A DNA stretch of 64,000 nt from an uncultured Collinsella sp. (GCA_902489775.1 CABUBH010000002.1:1-64000); one strand, 5' to 3'. Counted from the stretch's first letter, positions 51,481 through 61,778 are shown. Translations and numbers: made by a program. The notes: generated by a model from the sequence alone, not told the origin.

Positions 51481-52757
51481 TAGTCAAGTCCCGAGAAGGA
51501 GGGATACGCGCTCTCGCCGTGCTGACTCGCATCCAAGCCCAGCGCCTCGTCGGCCTCGTCCACGCGCAGGCTGCCGTGGAGCAGCGCCTTGACCACTGCG
51601 GCGATCACCAAATCGAGCACCAGCACAATAGCAACCGTCACCACAATGCCCAAAATCTGCGAGATGAGCAGCGACACGTCGCCCGTGTAGAACAGACCAC
51701 CCTTACCGGTCCACGAGAGCTCCGGCACACAGAACAGGCCCGTGAGCACGCCGCCCAAGATGCCGCCGATACCGTGGCAACCGAACGCGTCGAGCGCATC
51801 GTCGTAGCCGAACTTGGTCTTAAGATGGCTGATGGCCAAGTAGCAGACGGGCGACACGATCAGGCCCATAACCAGCGCTGCCCACGGCTCGACAAAGCCC
51901 GCGCCGGGCGTGACCACCACAAGGCCCGCAACCAGACCGGTGCTGGCGCCCACCAGCGTGGGGCGACCGGTGTGCACGCGCTCGACGGCAAGCCACGAGA
52001 CCATGCCCGCCGCGCTGGCCGTCACGGTGTTGAGGATGGCAAGCGCCGCCACGGCGTCGGCCTTAAACTCGCTGCCGCCGTTAAAGCCAAACCAGCCAAA
52101 CCAAAGCAGCCCGGCGCCCAACGCCACAAACGGCACGTTATGCGGGCGATAGCTCACCATGCCAAAGCCGCGACGACGGCCAAGCATTAAGCAGAGAATC
52201 AGGCCCGTGAGACCGGACGAAATGTGTACTACGTCGCCGCCGGCAAAGTCGAGCGCGCCGATCATGTCGCCGATAAAGGAGCCCTCGCCGCCCCAGACCA
52301 TGTGGGCGAGTGGCGCATAGACCACGAGCAGCCAAATGCCCAGGAAGGCCGTCATGGCACCAAACTTAACGCGGCCGGCCAGGCTGCCCGTGACGATAGC
52401 GGCCGTGATCATGGCAAACGCCATCTGGAAGGCGATGTTAATGATCTGAGGGTAGACGGCACCGTCCGCGGCATTGCCCTCGGCCGCCTGCAGCACCTGG
52501 TTGAGCACCGGCAGGCACAGCAGCTGGTCAAGGCCTCCAATAAACGGGCTGGAACCGTCGCCGCCGTAGGCCAGCGACCAGCCGGCAACAATCCACAGCA
52601 CACCAACCAGGCCAATGGCGCCAAAGCACATGAGCATGGTGTTGATGACATTTTTGCGCCTGGACAGGCCGCCATAGAAAAACGCCAGACCCGGTGTCAT
52701 TAAAAACACGAGCATGGTGCAGATGAGCATAAACGTTGTCGATTCCGTATCGTACAT
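51480..52757 (-). CDS. amt: Ammonium transporter
   Basis: A 425-aa channel of the Amt/MEP family with eleven helices. The first helix TPGLAFFYGGLSRRKNV and DFAGGDVVHISSGLTGL are family signatures, and the twin His of the pore are in VVHISS and GCHGIGGILGG. The start is the ATG at 52755-52757 with AAGGGAG upstream. It forms an operon with glnK, which gates the channel. Confidence 0.94.
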   Translation of the reverse strand: MYDTESTTFMLICTMLVFLMTPGLAFFYGGLSRRKNVINTMLMCFGAIGLVGVLWIVAGWSLAYGGDGSSPFIGGLDQLLCLPVLNQVLQAAEGNAADGAVYPQIINIAFQMAFAMITAAIVTGSLAGRVKFGAMTAFLGIWLLVVYAPLAHMVWGGEGSFIGDMIGALDFAGGDVVHISSGLTGLILCLMLGRRRGFGMVSYRPHNVPFVALGAGLLWFGWFGFNGGSEFKADAVAALAILNTVTASAAGMVSWLAVERVHTGRPTLVGASTGLVAGLVVVTPGAGFVEPWAALVMGLIVSPVCYLAISHLKTKFGYDDALDAFGCHGIGGILGGVLTGLFCVPELSWTGKGGLFYTGDVSLLISQILGIVVTVAIVLVLDLVIAAVVKALLHGSLRVDEADEALGLDASQHGESAYPSFSGLD

Positions 52758-52955
52758 TCGCTCTCCCTTGGTCGCGTGGACGTTGTCGGCGCCCATAATG
52801 CGGCCGAGGGGCAACTGGTGTAGACCAGATACGGCGTTGTTAAACGCTGCGTTGTCGAATGGAAACGGTGCCGCAATCTTGGAAACGGCACGGCAACGGA
52901 CGCGAAACGGACGGGAAATACGCGAGCAAGGGAGCCGTGAGCGCGCCCGTCCCGG

Positions 52956-53975
52956 CTAGCGCCGAAACAGCTCGTGGACGCGGTCGCGGAGATTAGTTGC
53001 TCGAATGACACCTTCGTAGCGATTGATGCGCAGGCGCGGGAAGGCGTTAAAGAAGCGTAGGTCGCGGCGGCTGAGTGACACGCTCGGCACCGGACGGCTC
53101 ATGCGCTTGCCGGCAAGGCGGCGACTGAGCGACGGACGCGGCCTGCTCGGCGCGGCATCGGCCACGCGGCGGGCGGCAAGCGCCAGGCCGCGAGCACCAT
53201 CCGAGATAAATGTCGGCATCGAAGCCTTCTCACGAAGGGCATCGAGCGTCGCGTCGCCCAGCTCCGCCAGCCATGCGTTAACGGCACGGCTGCGGATATG
53301 CGTCTGTGCCACCGAGTCGATCGCCGAATCGGGAATACGTTCGAGCATTGAGTCCGAGGCATCGGCAAGCGACTCATTGATGCGGTCGGCAAGGTCGGCC
53401 CGGACGCGCTCCAGCTGATCAGACAGACGCCGCCAGCTCGCCAACGAGCACACCGCGTCGACCATCATCGCGACCGCGACGATAAAGGCGGACAGCCGCA
53501 CAATCAGCACCGGCAGATAGCCAAGCAGTCCCAGCAATGCCGGCTCCACTAAACGACAAATACACAACGCACCCAGGCCAAACGCGCATGCCCAGTACAG
53601 GCAGATGCGTCCGTGCAGGTTAAACGGCAGGTGCGAATAGTCCCAAAAGCGAGCGCCCGTTGTTTTTTCCAACAGCACGCCTACGCTGTACTCAATCACG
53701 CTGCATACGAGCGCTGCGGCGACAAACTGGCTCGAGGCATCCGGAATCCCACGCAACAGCAGCCAGCAGGCAATGCCGCCCGCGCCATAGATGGGGCAGC
53801 ACGGCCCAAGCAAAAAGCCACTGTTGGCAAATCGTCCGTGATTGAGCATGGCGCATACTGTCGACTCCCATGCCCAACCGCAAAACCCGTAAAAGGCAAA
53901 CGAGAGCACCAGTGCCGAGAGTGGGCAGGCGGCAAGCGTCGCGCCGTCAAATGCCATGTCGATCGCGGTCCCCAC
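52956..53975 (-). CDS. CmpB-family putative ABC permease-like membrane protein
   Basis: A 339-aa protein. Residues 1-190 form five to six helices with the FYGFCGWAWESTVCAML and NSGFLLGPCCPIYGAGG blocks of the ABC_trans_CmpB family; residues 190-339 are cytoplasmic and rich in Arg. No ATPase is adjacent, so an ABC role is not shown here. The GTG start is just after the HD-domain gene stop; GAGAGGGTA lies before it. Confidence 0.8.
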   Translation of the reverse strand: MGTAIDMAFDGATLAACPLSALVLSFAFYGFCGWAWESTVCAMLNHGRFANSGFLLGPCCPIYGAGGIACWLLLRGIPDASSQFVAAALVCSVIEYSVGVLLEKTTGARFWDYSHLPFNLHGRICLYWACAFGLGALCICRLVEPALLGLLGYLPVLIVRLSAFIVAVAMMVDAVCSLASWRRLSDQLERVRADLADRINESLADASDSMLERIPDSAIDSVAQTHIRSRAVNAWLAELGDATLDALREKASMPTFISDGARGLALAARRVADAAPSRPRPSLSRRLAGKRMSRPVPSVSLSRRDLRFFNAFPRLRINRYEGVIRATNLRDRVHELFRR

Positions 53976-53978
53976 CGT

Positions 53979-54536
53979 CTACCCTCTCCTCTTCTCGCTC
54001 GAATCTTTGCTCGAGCCGTCACTCGAGCCCTCGTTCGAATCGTTCGCGCCGCCTTTGCGCCGCAGACGACCGGAGACTGTCTCGCGCAGAGCGCACCATT
54101 TATCTGCCAGGCATACAATCCAAGCCTCACGACACGTCGGCGGCACTGGCACCAGCGGAAACATATGCCGCACGATAATATTCCGTTCGCGCGGCGTCAG
54201 CTCAAAATCTTCCTCCGCACGTGCCAGGGCAAAAAACGGGTGGCGAAAGCCATGCAGCCGATGGCTTGGGTCGGGATCGTGCCAGTCATAGAGAAAGTAA
54301 TCGTGCAGCAGGGCCCCGCGCAGCAATGAAGCACGGTCAACCGAAACGCCAGCACGTCCAAGGCGCTCGGCAAAGGACAGGCTCGCCCGTGCCACCGAGG
54401 TCACATGCGCATACACCGTCACGTCGCCATGCTGGATAAACTCGCGCGTCAGGTCCAAGCGACCCGCCTGGGCCAGCAGACGGGCGGCATCGTCGACCTC
54501 GCGTGCGATGTTCTCGGCACGAACGACATCGGACAT
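53979..54536 (-). CDS. HD-domain phosphohydrolase
   Basis: A 185-aa protein. The HD motif is GALLHDYFLYDW, with His in EFIQHGDVTVYAH upstream and RHPFFALARAE and IVRHMFPLVPVPP downstream, as in small HD hydrolases of nucleotides. The C-terminus is a Ser/Asp-rich tail. The ATG at 54534-54536 has GGAGG upstream. It is four bases before the CmpB-like gene, so co-expression is likely. Confidence 0.85.
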   Translation of the reverse strand: MSDVVRAENIAREVDDAARLLAQAGRLDLTREFIQHGDVTVYAHVTSVARASLSFAERLGRAGVSVDRASLLRGALLHDYFLYDWHDPDPSHRLHGFRHPFFALARAEEDFELTPRERNIIVRHMFPLVPVPPTCREAWIVCLADKWCALRETVSGRLRRKGGANDSNEGSSDGSSKDSSEKRRG

Positions 54537-54764
54537 GCTGCCTCCTTCCAGCGACTCACGGCGACAAGCCACGGCCTGTGCACAATCGATAAAAACATCA
54601 TGGAACATATCAGTATGGCATCGGACAAAACGTTTTGCCCCACCAGTTGGCGAATTACCGCGCCGCCGTCACATATCAAACGCCAAAATGTGCGAGACTG
54701 TCTTGTGCAATTGTGCCGGCCGAGGGAGTGCCGGCGCACGATTCGCATGGAGTAACCCACAACG

Positions 54765-56546
54765 ATGCTGCTTACGCAAACGACAACGCCCGAGGACGTC
54801 AAGGCTCTCGACCGCGCCGAGCTTCCGCTGCTCTGCGGCGAGATCCGTCAGGCAATCCTCGAAAGCTCCGCCGCCGTCGGCGGGCACGTTGCCCCCAACT
54901 TGGGCGTCGTTGAGCTTACGGTTGCGCTTCATCGCGTATTTAACTCCCCCATCGACAAGATTGTCTTTGACGTTTCGCACCAGACCTACGCCCACAAGGC
55001 GCTGACCGGGCGCGCGTACACTTATATCGATCCGGAGCGTTATGGTGAGGCTTCTGGCTTTGCCAATCCCGACGAGTCCGAGCACGACCTGTTCGCCATG
55101 GGCCATACCTCCACGTCGGTGAGCCTGGGCTGCGGCCTGGCGTACGCTCGTGACCTGGCGGGCGATGCGTACAACGTCATCACCATCATTGGCGACGGCT
55201 CGCTTTCGGGCGGCCTGGCGTTTGAGGGCTTTAACAACACCGCCGAACTCGATAGCAACCTGATCATCATCGTCAACGATAACGACCAGTCCATTGCCGA
55301 GAACCATGGCGGCCTGTATCGCAATCTGGCCGAGCTGCGCGCCAGCAACGGCACCTGTGAGCGCAACGTTTTCCGCGCGATGGGGCTCGACTACCGCTAT
55401 CTGGACGCCGGTAACGACGTGTTGGCCCTCGTCGACGCGTTGCAGGAACTGCGCGATATCGATCACCCCATCGTACTGCACGTCTCGACCGCCAAGGGCA
55501 AGGGCTTTGAGCCAGCCCAGAGCGACCCCGAGCGCTGGCACCACGTGGGTCCGTTTGACATGGCGACCGGGCGCAAGCTCTGCCCGGGCCATCCGAGCGA
55601 GCCTGCGCCGCGCACCTACGCCGACATTACGGGCGAGGCGCTCAGCGCCGCCATCGAGCGCGATCCGCAGGTCGTGGGCATCACGGCCGCCACACCCTAC
55701 ATCATGGGCTTTACGCCCGAGCTTCGCGCTGCCGCCGGCAAACAGTTCGTCGATGTGGGCATTGCCGAGGAACACGCCGTGACCTTTGCCACCGCGCTTG
55801 CGCGCTCGGGCGCCAAGCCAGTCTTTGGTGTGTACGGGACGTTTTTGCAGCGCGCCTACGACGAACTGTGGCACGACCTGTGCCTCAACGACGCCCCCGC
55901 AACCATCCTGCTGTTTGGCGCGTCGATCTTTGGCACCACATCCGAGACACACCTCTCGTTCTTTGATATTTCTATGCTGGGCGGACTTCCCAACATGCGC
56001 TACCTGGCACCGGCCTGCATGGAGGAATATCTGTCCATGCTGAGCTGGTCGCTCGATCACCGCGAGCATCCCGTGGCGATCCGCGTGCCCGGCATTGGCC
56101 TGGTAAGCCGCCCCGATTTGGCGCCCGCCGAGGACACCGACTACAGCGCCGTTCGCTACAACGTCGTACGTCAGGGCCGCGATGTGGCCGTGCTTGCGCT
56201 TGGCGATTTCTTTGAGCTGGGCGAGCGCGTGGCAAACCGCTTGGCTGCCGAGTACGGCATCGAGGCCACGCTCGTCAACCCGCGCTTTGCAACCGAGCTC
56301 GACCGCGAGTTCCTCGACAGCCTTGCCACCGAGCATCGCGTTGTCGTCACCCTCGAGGACGGCATATTGGACGGCGGCTGGGGCGAGCGTGTCGCGTGCT
56401 ACTTGGCCTGCACGCCAGTGCGCACACGCACCTTCGGCATCGCCAAGGGCTTCCCCGACCGCTACGACCCCAACGAGCTGCTCGCTCAGAACGGCATGAC
56501 GGTCGAGAACATGGCCGCCGAGGCCGTAAGGCTACTCAACGAGTAA
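54765..56546 (+). CDS. dxs: 1-deoxy-D-xylulose-5-phosphate synthase-like protein (divergent)
   Basis: A 593-aa thiamine-diphosphate enzyme of the DXS type, first step of the MEP isoprenoid pathway. The N-terminus matches well (GGHVAPNLGVVELTVALHRVF, DVSHQTYAHK), as do the cofactor site GDGSLSGGLAFEGFNN and VGIAEEHAVTFA. However, the usual GPIDGHD block reads DAGNDV and the usual DGPTHxGxFD reads TSETHLSFFD. It is also shorter than 620 aa. It could be a second, altered DXS or another transketolase-like enzyme. A terminator follows. Confidence 0.8.
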   Translation: MLLTQTTTPEDVKALDRAELPLLCGEIRQAILESSAAVGGHVAPNLGVVELTVALHRVFNSPIDKIVFDVSHQTYAHKALTGRAYTYIDPERYGEASGFANPDESEHDLFAMGHTSTSVSLGCGLAYARDLAGDAYNVITIIGDGSLSGGLAFEGFNNTAELDSNLIIIVNDNDQSIAENHGGLYRNLAELRASNGTCERNVFRAMGLDYRYLDAGNDVLALVDALQELRDIDHPIVLHVSTAKGKGFEPAQSDPERWHHVGPFDMATGRKLCPGHPSEPAPRTYADITGEALSAAIERDPQVVGITAATPYIMGFTPELRAAAGKQFVDVGIAEEHAVTFATALARSGAKPVFGVYGTFLQRAYDELWHDLCLNDAPATILLFGASIFGTTSETHLSFFDISMLGGLPNMRYLAPACMEEYLSMLSWSLDHREHPVAIRVPGIGLVSRPDLAPAEDTDYSAVRYNVVRQGRDVAVLALGDFFELGERVANRLAAEYGIEATLVNPRFATELDREFLDSLATEHRVVVTLEDGILDGGWGERVACYLACTPVRTRTFGIAKGFPDRYDPNELLAQNGMTVENMAAEAVRLLNE

Positions 56547-56547
56547 A

Positions 56548-56584
56548 AAACCTCCGCAAGGGAAGCACCCCTGCGGAGGTTTTT
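56548..56584 (+). terminator. Terminator after dxs
   Basis: AAACCTCCGCA (56548-56558) pairs with TGCGGAGGTTT (56572-56582), followed by TTGTTTT. It starts right after the dxs stop. Confidence 0.85.
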
Positions 56585-56601
56585 GTTTTCACGACGCAAC
56601 T

Positions 56602-56819
56602 ATCTTGATCTGTAACACCTAGAGACCAAATTAACGTCCAGATGTTACAGATCGAGACGAACCGTTTAAGCCCCTGATGTTTATCTCAATCTGTAACAAT
56701 TAGGGGCCAAATCCTCGTCCAACTGTTACAGATCGAGACATTCGAATTCCCCTGAAGAGAAAATCTCAATCTGTAACAGTTACTCAACATAAACGGCTGC
56801 AGATGTTACAGATCGAGAT
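56602..56819. repeat. Array of three conserved hairpins
   Basis: Three units begin at 56602, 56683 and 56763, about 80 bases apart. Each starts ATCTYRATCTGTAACA and ends TGTTACAGATCGAGA, which are complementary, with a 25-base loop between. Loops 1 and 2 are similar (CCAAAT, CGTCCA), loop 3 is different. The stems are almost unchanged. The array fills the gap between two convergent genes. No gene is present. Confidence 0.85.
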
Positions 56820-56826
56820 AATACGG

Positions 56827-58029
56827 CTAGCGGTAGCTTCGCTTGAGGATCTCGACGACATCGGGCTCGGTCAGGGCGACGGGATCGTGGCCGAACAGAG
56901 CGCCGTTGGTCGTTAGGGCATTGTGCGCGATGGCGGGCAGCTCGTCGGCGGTAATCCCCCATTCGCTCATGGCAAGATCGGCAACATGGCAGGCTTTCAT
57001 CAAGCGGGTAAGCTCAATTACAAAATCGTGCGGATCATCCGCGGCAACATTGCCCATCAGGCGTGCCATGTCGATATAGCGCTCGGGCGCGGCACCGTGA
57101 TCGATCATCCACGTGTGGTAGGCACGCGCGATCATGATGAGGCCGGCGCCGTGCGGCAGGCCGTGATGATGTGCACTCATGCCATGCTCAAGGCCATGGC
57201 ATCCCGCGCAGCCCGAGCACACCATGGCATAGCCGCCGAGCGTGTTGGCAAAAGCGAGCTCGGCACGCGCATCCAGGTCGTCGCCGCTGTTCACGCACGC
57301 AGCCAGCGAAGCCGCGGCGCGTCGAATACCCTCGCGGCAAACCATGTCGCCCATGGGCGTATTGGTATTGGCGATATAGCACTCGACGTTGTGGAACAGG
57401 GCGTCGAATCCCTGATAAGCCGTCAAGCGCGCCGGAACGCTCACCATCAGCTCGGGGTCGACGACCGAGAGCACCGGGAACAGACGCGGGTCGCCCAAGC
57501 GGAGCTTCTCGTCGTTCTCCTCGCAGGAGATTACGCCGCCCGCATCGGCCTCGGAGCCGGTGCCGGCCGTGGTGGTCACGCACACCAGCGGCAGCGGATC
57601 GTTGGGGATGGGCAGCCCAAGCGCGGTGCCGCCGTTCACAAAGTCCCAAATGTCACCGGGGCACTCGTTGCCCTCGGCATCCGCGTGCGGGTTTGCCGCC
57701 ACCGCGCAGATGCCCTTGCTGCCGTCCATGACCGAGCCGCCGCCGAGTGCCAGCACAAAGTCGCAGCCATGGGTGCACGCCATCCAGCCACCTGCGTTGA
57801 CGGTTTCGCGCAGCGGGTTGGGCTCAATGCGGTCGAACAGCTCGTGTGCCACGCCGGCGCGGTCGAGCTCGGCCTCCACGCGCTCCAGATAGCCAAAGCG
57901 CTTGACCGAGTTGCCGCCGGTCGTGACGATGAGCGCCTTGGTGCCGGGGAGTTTCTGTGCACCCAGCTCGCTCAGCTTGCCCGCGCCAAACAGCACCCTG
58001 GTCGGCGCGAAGAATGTATAGCCGTTCAT
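56827..58029 (-). CDS. Iron-containing alcohol dehydrogenase
   Basis: A 400-aa type III alcohol dehydrogenase. The nucleotide site is LALGGGSVMDGSKG; metal ligands are expected in GFDALFHNVE (Asp, His) and GLEHGMSAHHHGLPHG (His, His). It resembles NADPH-dependent butanol dehydrogenases (BdhA-like) with reduced or oxidised alcohol specificity unknown. A likely role is disposing of aldehydes during fermentation. Start at the ATG at 58027-58029. Confidence 0.88.
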   Translation of the reverse strand: MNGYTFFAPTRVLFGAGKLSELGAQKLPGTKALIVTTGGNSVKRFGYLERVEAELDRAGVAHELFDRIEPNPLRETVNAGGWMACTHGCDFVLALGGGSVMDGSKGICAVAANPHADAEGNECPGDIWDFVNGGTALGLPIPNDPLPLVCVTTTAGTGSEADAGGVISCEENDEKLRLGDPRLFPVLSVVDPELMVSVPARLTAYQGFDALFHNVECYIANTNTPMGDMVCREGIRRAAASLAACVNSGDDLDARAELAFANTLGGYAMVCSGCAGCHGLEHGMSAHHHGLPHGAGLIMIARAYHTWMIDHGAAPERYIDMARLMGNVAADDPHDFVIELTRLMKACHVADLAMSEWGITADELPAIAHNALTTNGALFGHDPVALTEPDVVEILKRSYR

Positions 58030-58151
58030 GCAACGATCTCCTCACGTATATATATGTGTCGCGTTGCCGCCATTATAGCGACCGCTGCGAGCGCCCGCTC
58101 CCGCCGCAAGGCGTCGCTTCAACAGCGATAATCGACGTTTCCCCAGATAAA

Positions 58152-58186
58152 ACCTACCAAAATAAACCTGTCCCTTTTTGGTAGGT
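58152..58186. repeat. CTGTCCC-loop hairpin
   Basis: ACCTACCAAAA (58152-58162) pairs perfectly with TTTTGGTAGGT (58176-58186), with AAACCTGTCCC in the loop. Nearly the same as the hairpin at 24289-24325. It lies upstream of the ADH and SBP genes in a 270-base divergent gap. Confidence 0.75.
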
Positions 58187-58301
58187 AGAATAACCCATAA
58201 GGTAAGTATGTTTCTGAGTTATTTCGTGTTGACCCATTTGAGCGGGATGGGGTATAACTCTACTCAACCGCTAGGGATTTTATTGAGAAAGGTGTTCTAC
58301 C

Positions 58302-59297
58302 ATGAGCAAGAACCTCTCCCAGCAGGTCGTTCTCGACCGCCGCGGCTTTGTCGCCGCCACCTTCGCAACCGTCGCCGGCCTTGGTCTTGCCGGCTGCTCC
58401 GACACCAGCGCCGAGGCCGACAAGGGTTCCGCCGCTGGCTCTTCCAAGAGCTCCGACGATACCGAGACTTCCACCACGCTCGATGCCAAGGCTTTCGACA
58501 AGCTCGTCGACAACGGCCCCAAGGCCGATGACGACGCCATCGCCGCCAGCACCTGGGCCACGGCCGTCAAGGACGCCGGCGTCTTTAAGATCGGTGGCGT
58601 TCAGACTTCCACGCTCTTCTCCCTCCTTAACGAGAAGGACGGCAAGACCCGTGGCTTCGACGCCGGTATCGCACAGCTCCTGTCCAACTACATCCTGGGC
58701 GAGAACAAGGTCGAGATCACCCAGGTGACCTCTGACACGCGCGAGTCCGTCCTGCAGAACGGCCAGGTCGACGCCGTCTTCGCCACCTACACCATCACCG
58801 ATGAGCGCAAGAAGCTCGTCTCCTTCGCCGGCCCCTACTACTACACGCAGCAGGCCATCCTGGTGCTCGCCGACAACGACGACATCAAGAGCGTCGACGA
58901 CCTGGCCGACAAGAACGTCGCCGTCCAGTCCGGCTCCAACGGCCCCGCCATCCTGGAGGAGTTCGCTCCCAAGGCCAGCCAGCAAGAGTTCAAGACCGAC
59001 GAGGAGGCCCGTCAGGCACTCCAGCAGGGTCGCGTTGACGCCTACGTCATCGACAACAACATGCAGCAGAGCGCCCTGGTGCGCGAGCCCGGCAAGTATA
59101 AGATTGCCGGCAAGCCCTTCGGCAGCAAGGAGCCCTACGGCATCGGCCTGCCGCTCGATTCCGACGGTGTCGCCTTTGTCAACGACTTCCTTAAGAAGAT
59201 CGAGGATGACGGCACCTGGACCGAGCTGTGGCAGATCTGCATTGGTGACCGTACGGGCGACACCAATGTTCCCGAGCTGCCCGAGATCGGCGCCTAG
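58302..59297 (+). CDS. Amino-acid ABC transporter substrate-binding lipoprotein
   Basis: A 331-aa binding protein. The leader has a twin-Arg (DRRGFVAATFATVAGLGLAGCS) and a lipobox LAGC, so it is a lipoprotein and possibly Tat-exported. A disordered acidic/Ser linker precedes the type-2 periplasmic-binding fold (FKIGGVQTSTLFSLL, DAVFATYTITDERK, PYYYTQQAILV), as in GluB/GlnH proteins. AAAGGTG precedes the ATG. The permeases and ATPase follow. The ligand is a polar amino acid, perhaps glutamate or glutamine. Confidence 0.88.
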   Translation: MSKNLSQQVVLDRRGFVAATFATVAGLGLAGCSDTSAEADKGSAAGSSKSSDDTETSTTLDAKAFDKLVDNGPKADDDAIAASTWATAVKDAGVFKIGGVQTSTLFSLLNEKDGKTRGFDAGIAQLLSNYILGENKVEITQVTSDTRESVLQNGQVDAVFATYTITDERKKLVSFAGPYYYTQQAILVLADNDDIKSVDDLADKNVAVQSGSNGPAILEEFAPKASQQEFKTDEEARQALQQGRVDAYVIDNNMQQSALVREPGKYKIAGKPFGSKEPYGIGLPLDSDGVAFVNDFLKKIEDDGTWTELWQICIGDRTGDTNVPELPEIGA

Positions 59298-59385
59298 GCA
59301 GCGAGCCTAGTAACGGCCGCTACGAAACCATACGGAAACGCACGATGCGCTTTATTGCGCTAAACTGTTTCCTCACTGAGTTGTC

Positions 59386-59415
59386 GGGGCTTCCGTACAC
59401 ACGGGAGCCCCTTTC
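59386..59415 (+). terminator. Intra-operon hairpin after the binding-protein gene
   Basis: GGGGCTTCCGT (59386-59396) pairs with ACGGGAGCCCC (59401-59411, one G-T pair), followed by TTTCCTT. A leaky terminator here would yield more binding protein than permease. Confidence 0.65.
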
Positions 59416-59435
59416 CTTACCGGCGGGAGGTCCGC

Positions 59436-60095
59436 ATGAGTCTCTCCGAGCTCTGGTCGCTCTATGGCCAGAACTATATCGACGCGCTGCTAGCAACCTG
59501 GGGTATGACGCTTGAGTCGTTTGTCATCGCCATGGTGCTGGCCGTCGCCGTCACTGTGATGCGCGTGTCGCCGCTCAAGCCGCTGCGCGTCTTTGGCGAC
59601 CTGTATGTCCAGGTCTTCCGTAACATTCCCGGCATCGCGCTGCTCATTATCGTCGTCTACGCGCTGCCGCCGCTCAAGGTCGTCCTGCCCTACCGCACCT
59701 GCGTTATCGTCGCCACGGTGTTGCTGGGCTCGGCATTTGGCTCCGAGAACTTTATGAGCGGCATCAACACCGTCGGTGTCGGCCAGGTGGAAGCCGCCCG
59801 CTCGCTGGGCATGAGCTTCAGCCGTATCCTCGCCAAGATCGTGATTCCGCAGGCGCTGCGCTCGAGCGTACTGCCCATGACCAACCTCTTTATCGCCGTC
59901 ATGCTCACCACCGCGCTCGGCAGTCAGGTGCCGTTGCAACCGCAGGAGCTCACCGGTGTGGTGAGCTACATCAATACGCGCTCGCTCGGCGGCGTCGCCG
60001 CGTTCTTTATCTCGGCGCTCGGCTACCTGGGCACGGCCTTTGTGGTGAGCCACATTGGCAACTATATCGATAAGAAGGTGAGGATCCTCCGATGA
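59436..60095 (+). CDS. Amino-acid ABC transporter permease 1
   Basis: A 219-aa HisM/GlnP-type permease with about five helices and the EAA loop SEAARSLGMSFSRILAKIVIPQALR (visible as VEAARSLGMSFSRILAK). GGGAGG precedes the ATG. Its stop overlaps the start of the next permease as ATGA. Confidence 0.9.
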   Translation: MSLSELWSLYGQNYIDALLATWGMTLESFVIAMVLAVAVTVMRVSPLKPLRVFGDLYVQVFRNIPGIALLIIVVYALPPLKVVLPYRTCVIVATVLLGSAFGSENFMSGINTVGVGQVEAARSLGMSFSRILAKIVIPQALRSSVLPMTNLFIAVMLTTALGSQVPLQPQELTGVVSYINTRSLGGVAAFFISALGYLGTAFVVSHIGNYIDKKVRILR

Positions 60096-60925
60096 GTAAG
60101 CATACCTCCCCTGCACTCACCATGCGCGATGCGCTCTACGAGGCTCCCGGCCCCAAGATGCGCGCCAAGATTCGCATCGGCACCGCCATCTCGCTTGTTG
60201 CCGTCGCCGCGCTCGCCGTCCTGGTACTGCAGCGCTTTTATGTGACCGGCCAGCTTTCGATCCACTATTGGTATTTCTTTACGCACCTCACCACCTGGAA
60301 GTTCTTGCTTGCCGGCTTTGAGGGCACCGTTAAGGTTGCACTCACCGCCGGCGCCATCGCACTGGTTCTGGGCCTCGCCCTCATGCTCGGTCGCACGAGC
60401 GACATCAAGCCGCTGCAGCTGGTCTGCCGCGTGCTCACCGACTTCTTCCGCGGCGTGCCGAGCCTGCTGTTCATCTACTTCTTCTTTTTGGTGCTGCCCC
60501 AGTATAAGATCGCACTGCCGTCGTTTTGGATGCTCACGCTGCCCGTCGCACTCGCCGCTGCCGGCGTGCTGGCCGAGATCTTCCGCGCCGGCGTCAATGC
60601 CGTGCCGCGCGGCCAGGTCGAGGCCGCTCAGGCACTCGGCCTCTCCAAAGCTAAAATCACCTTTAAAATCGTGCTACCGCAGGCGATTCGGTTTATCATT
60701 CCCTCGTTGATTTCGCAGCTTGTGGTCGTAGTCAAAGACACCACCGTCGCCTACGTGGTGAGCTACCCCGACCTGATGCAAAACGCCCGCGTGCTCATTA
60801 CCAACTACGACGCGCTCGTGTCGGTCTACCTGGTAATCGCGGTCATCTATATCCTCATCAACGTCGCGATCAACAAGGCCGCTGTCTACGTCTCGCACAA
60901 GACCGGCGCGACGATCATCCGCTAA
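60092..60925 (+). CDS. Amino-acid ABC transporter permease 2
   Basis: A 277-aa permease, longer at the N-terminus than the first (about 60 extra residues with an additional helix). The EAA loop is VEAAQALGLSKAKITFKIV. It overlaps permease 1 by four bases, implying equal amounts and a heterodimer. Confidence 0.9.
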   Translation: MSKHTSPALTMRDALYEAPGPKMRAKIRIGTAISLVAVAALAVLVLQRFYVTGQLSIHYWYFFTHLTTWKFLLAGFEGTVKVALTAGAIALVLGLALMLGRTSDIKPLQLVCRVLTDFFRGVPSLLFIYFFFLVLPQYKIALPSFWMLTLPVALAAAGVLAEIFRAGVNAVPRGQVEAAQALGLSKAKITFKIVLPQAIRFIIPSLISQLVVVVKDTTVAYVVSYPDLMQNARVLITNYDALVSVYLVIAVIYILINVAINKAAVYVSHKTGATIIR

Positions 60926-60961
60926 CGCTTTACCATTTCGAGTCATAAGGAGCCGAGCACC

Positions 60962-61726
<765 letters not shown>

Positions 61727-61778
61727 CCCAATTGCCATATCTGCTCGCCATGACCATCCAAACTCGAAAGCAACACCT

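Noticed and set aside
56602..56819. CRISPR array
   Set aside because: Only three units, the conserved parts are inverted within each unit, the period is about 80 bases, and no cas gene is near.
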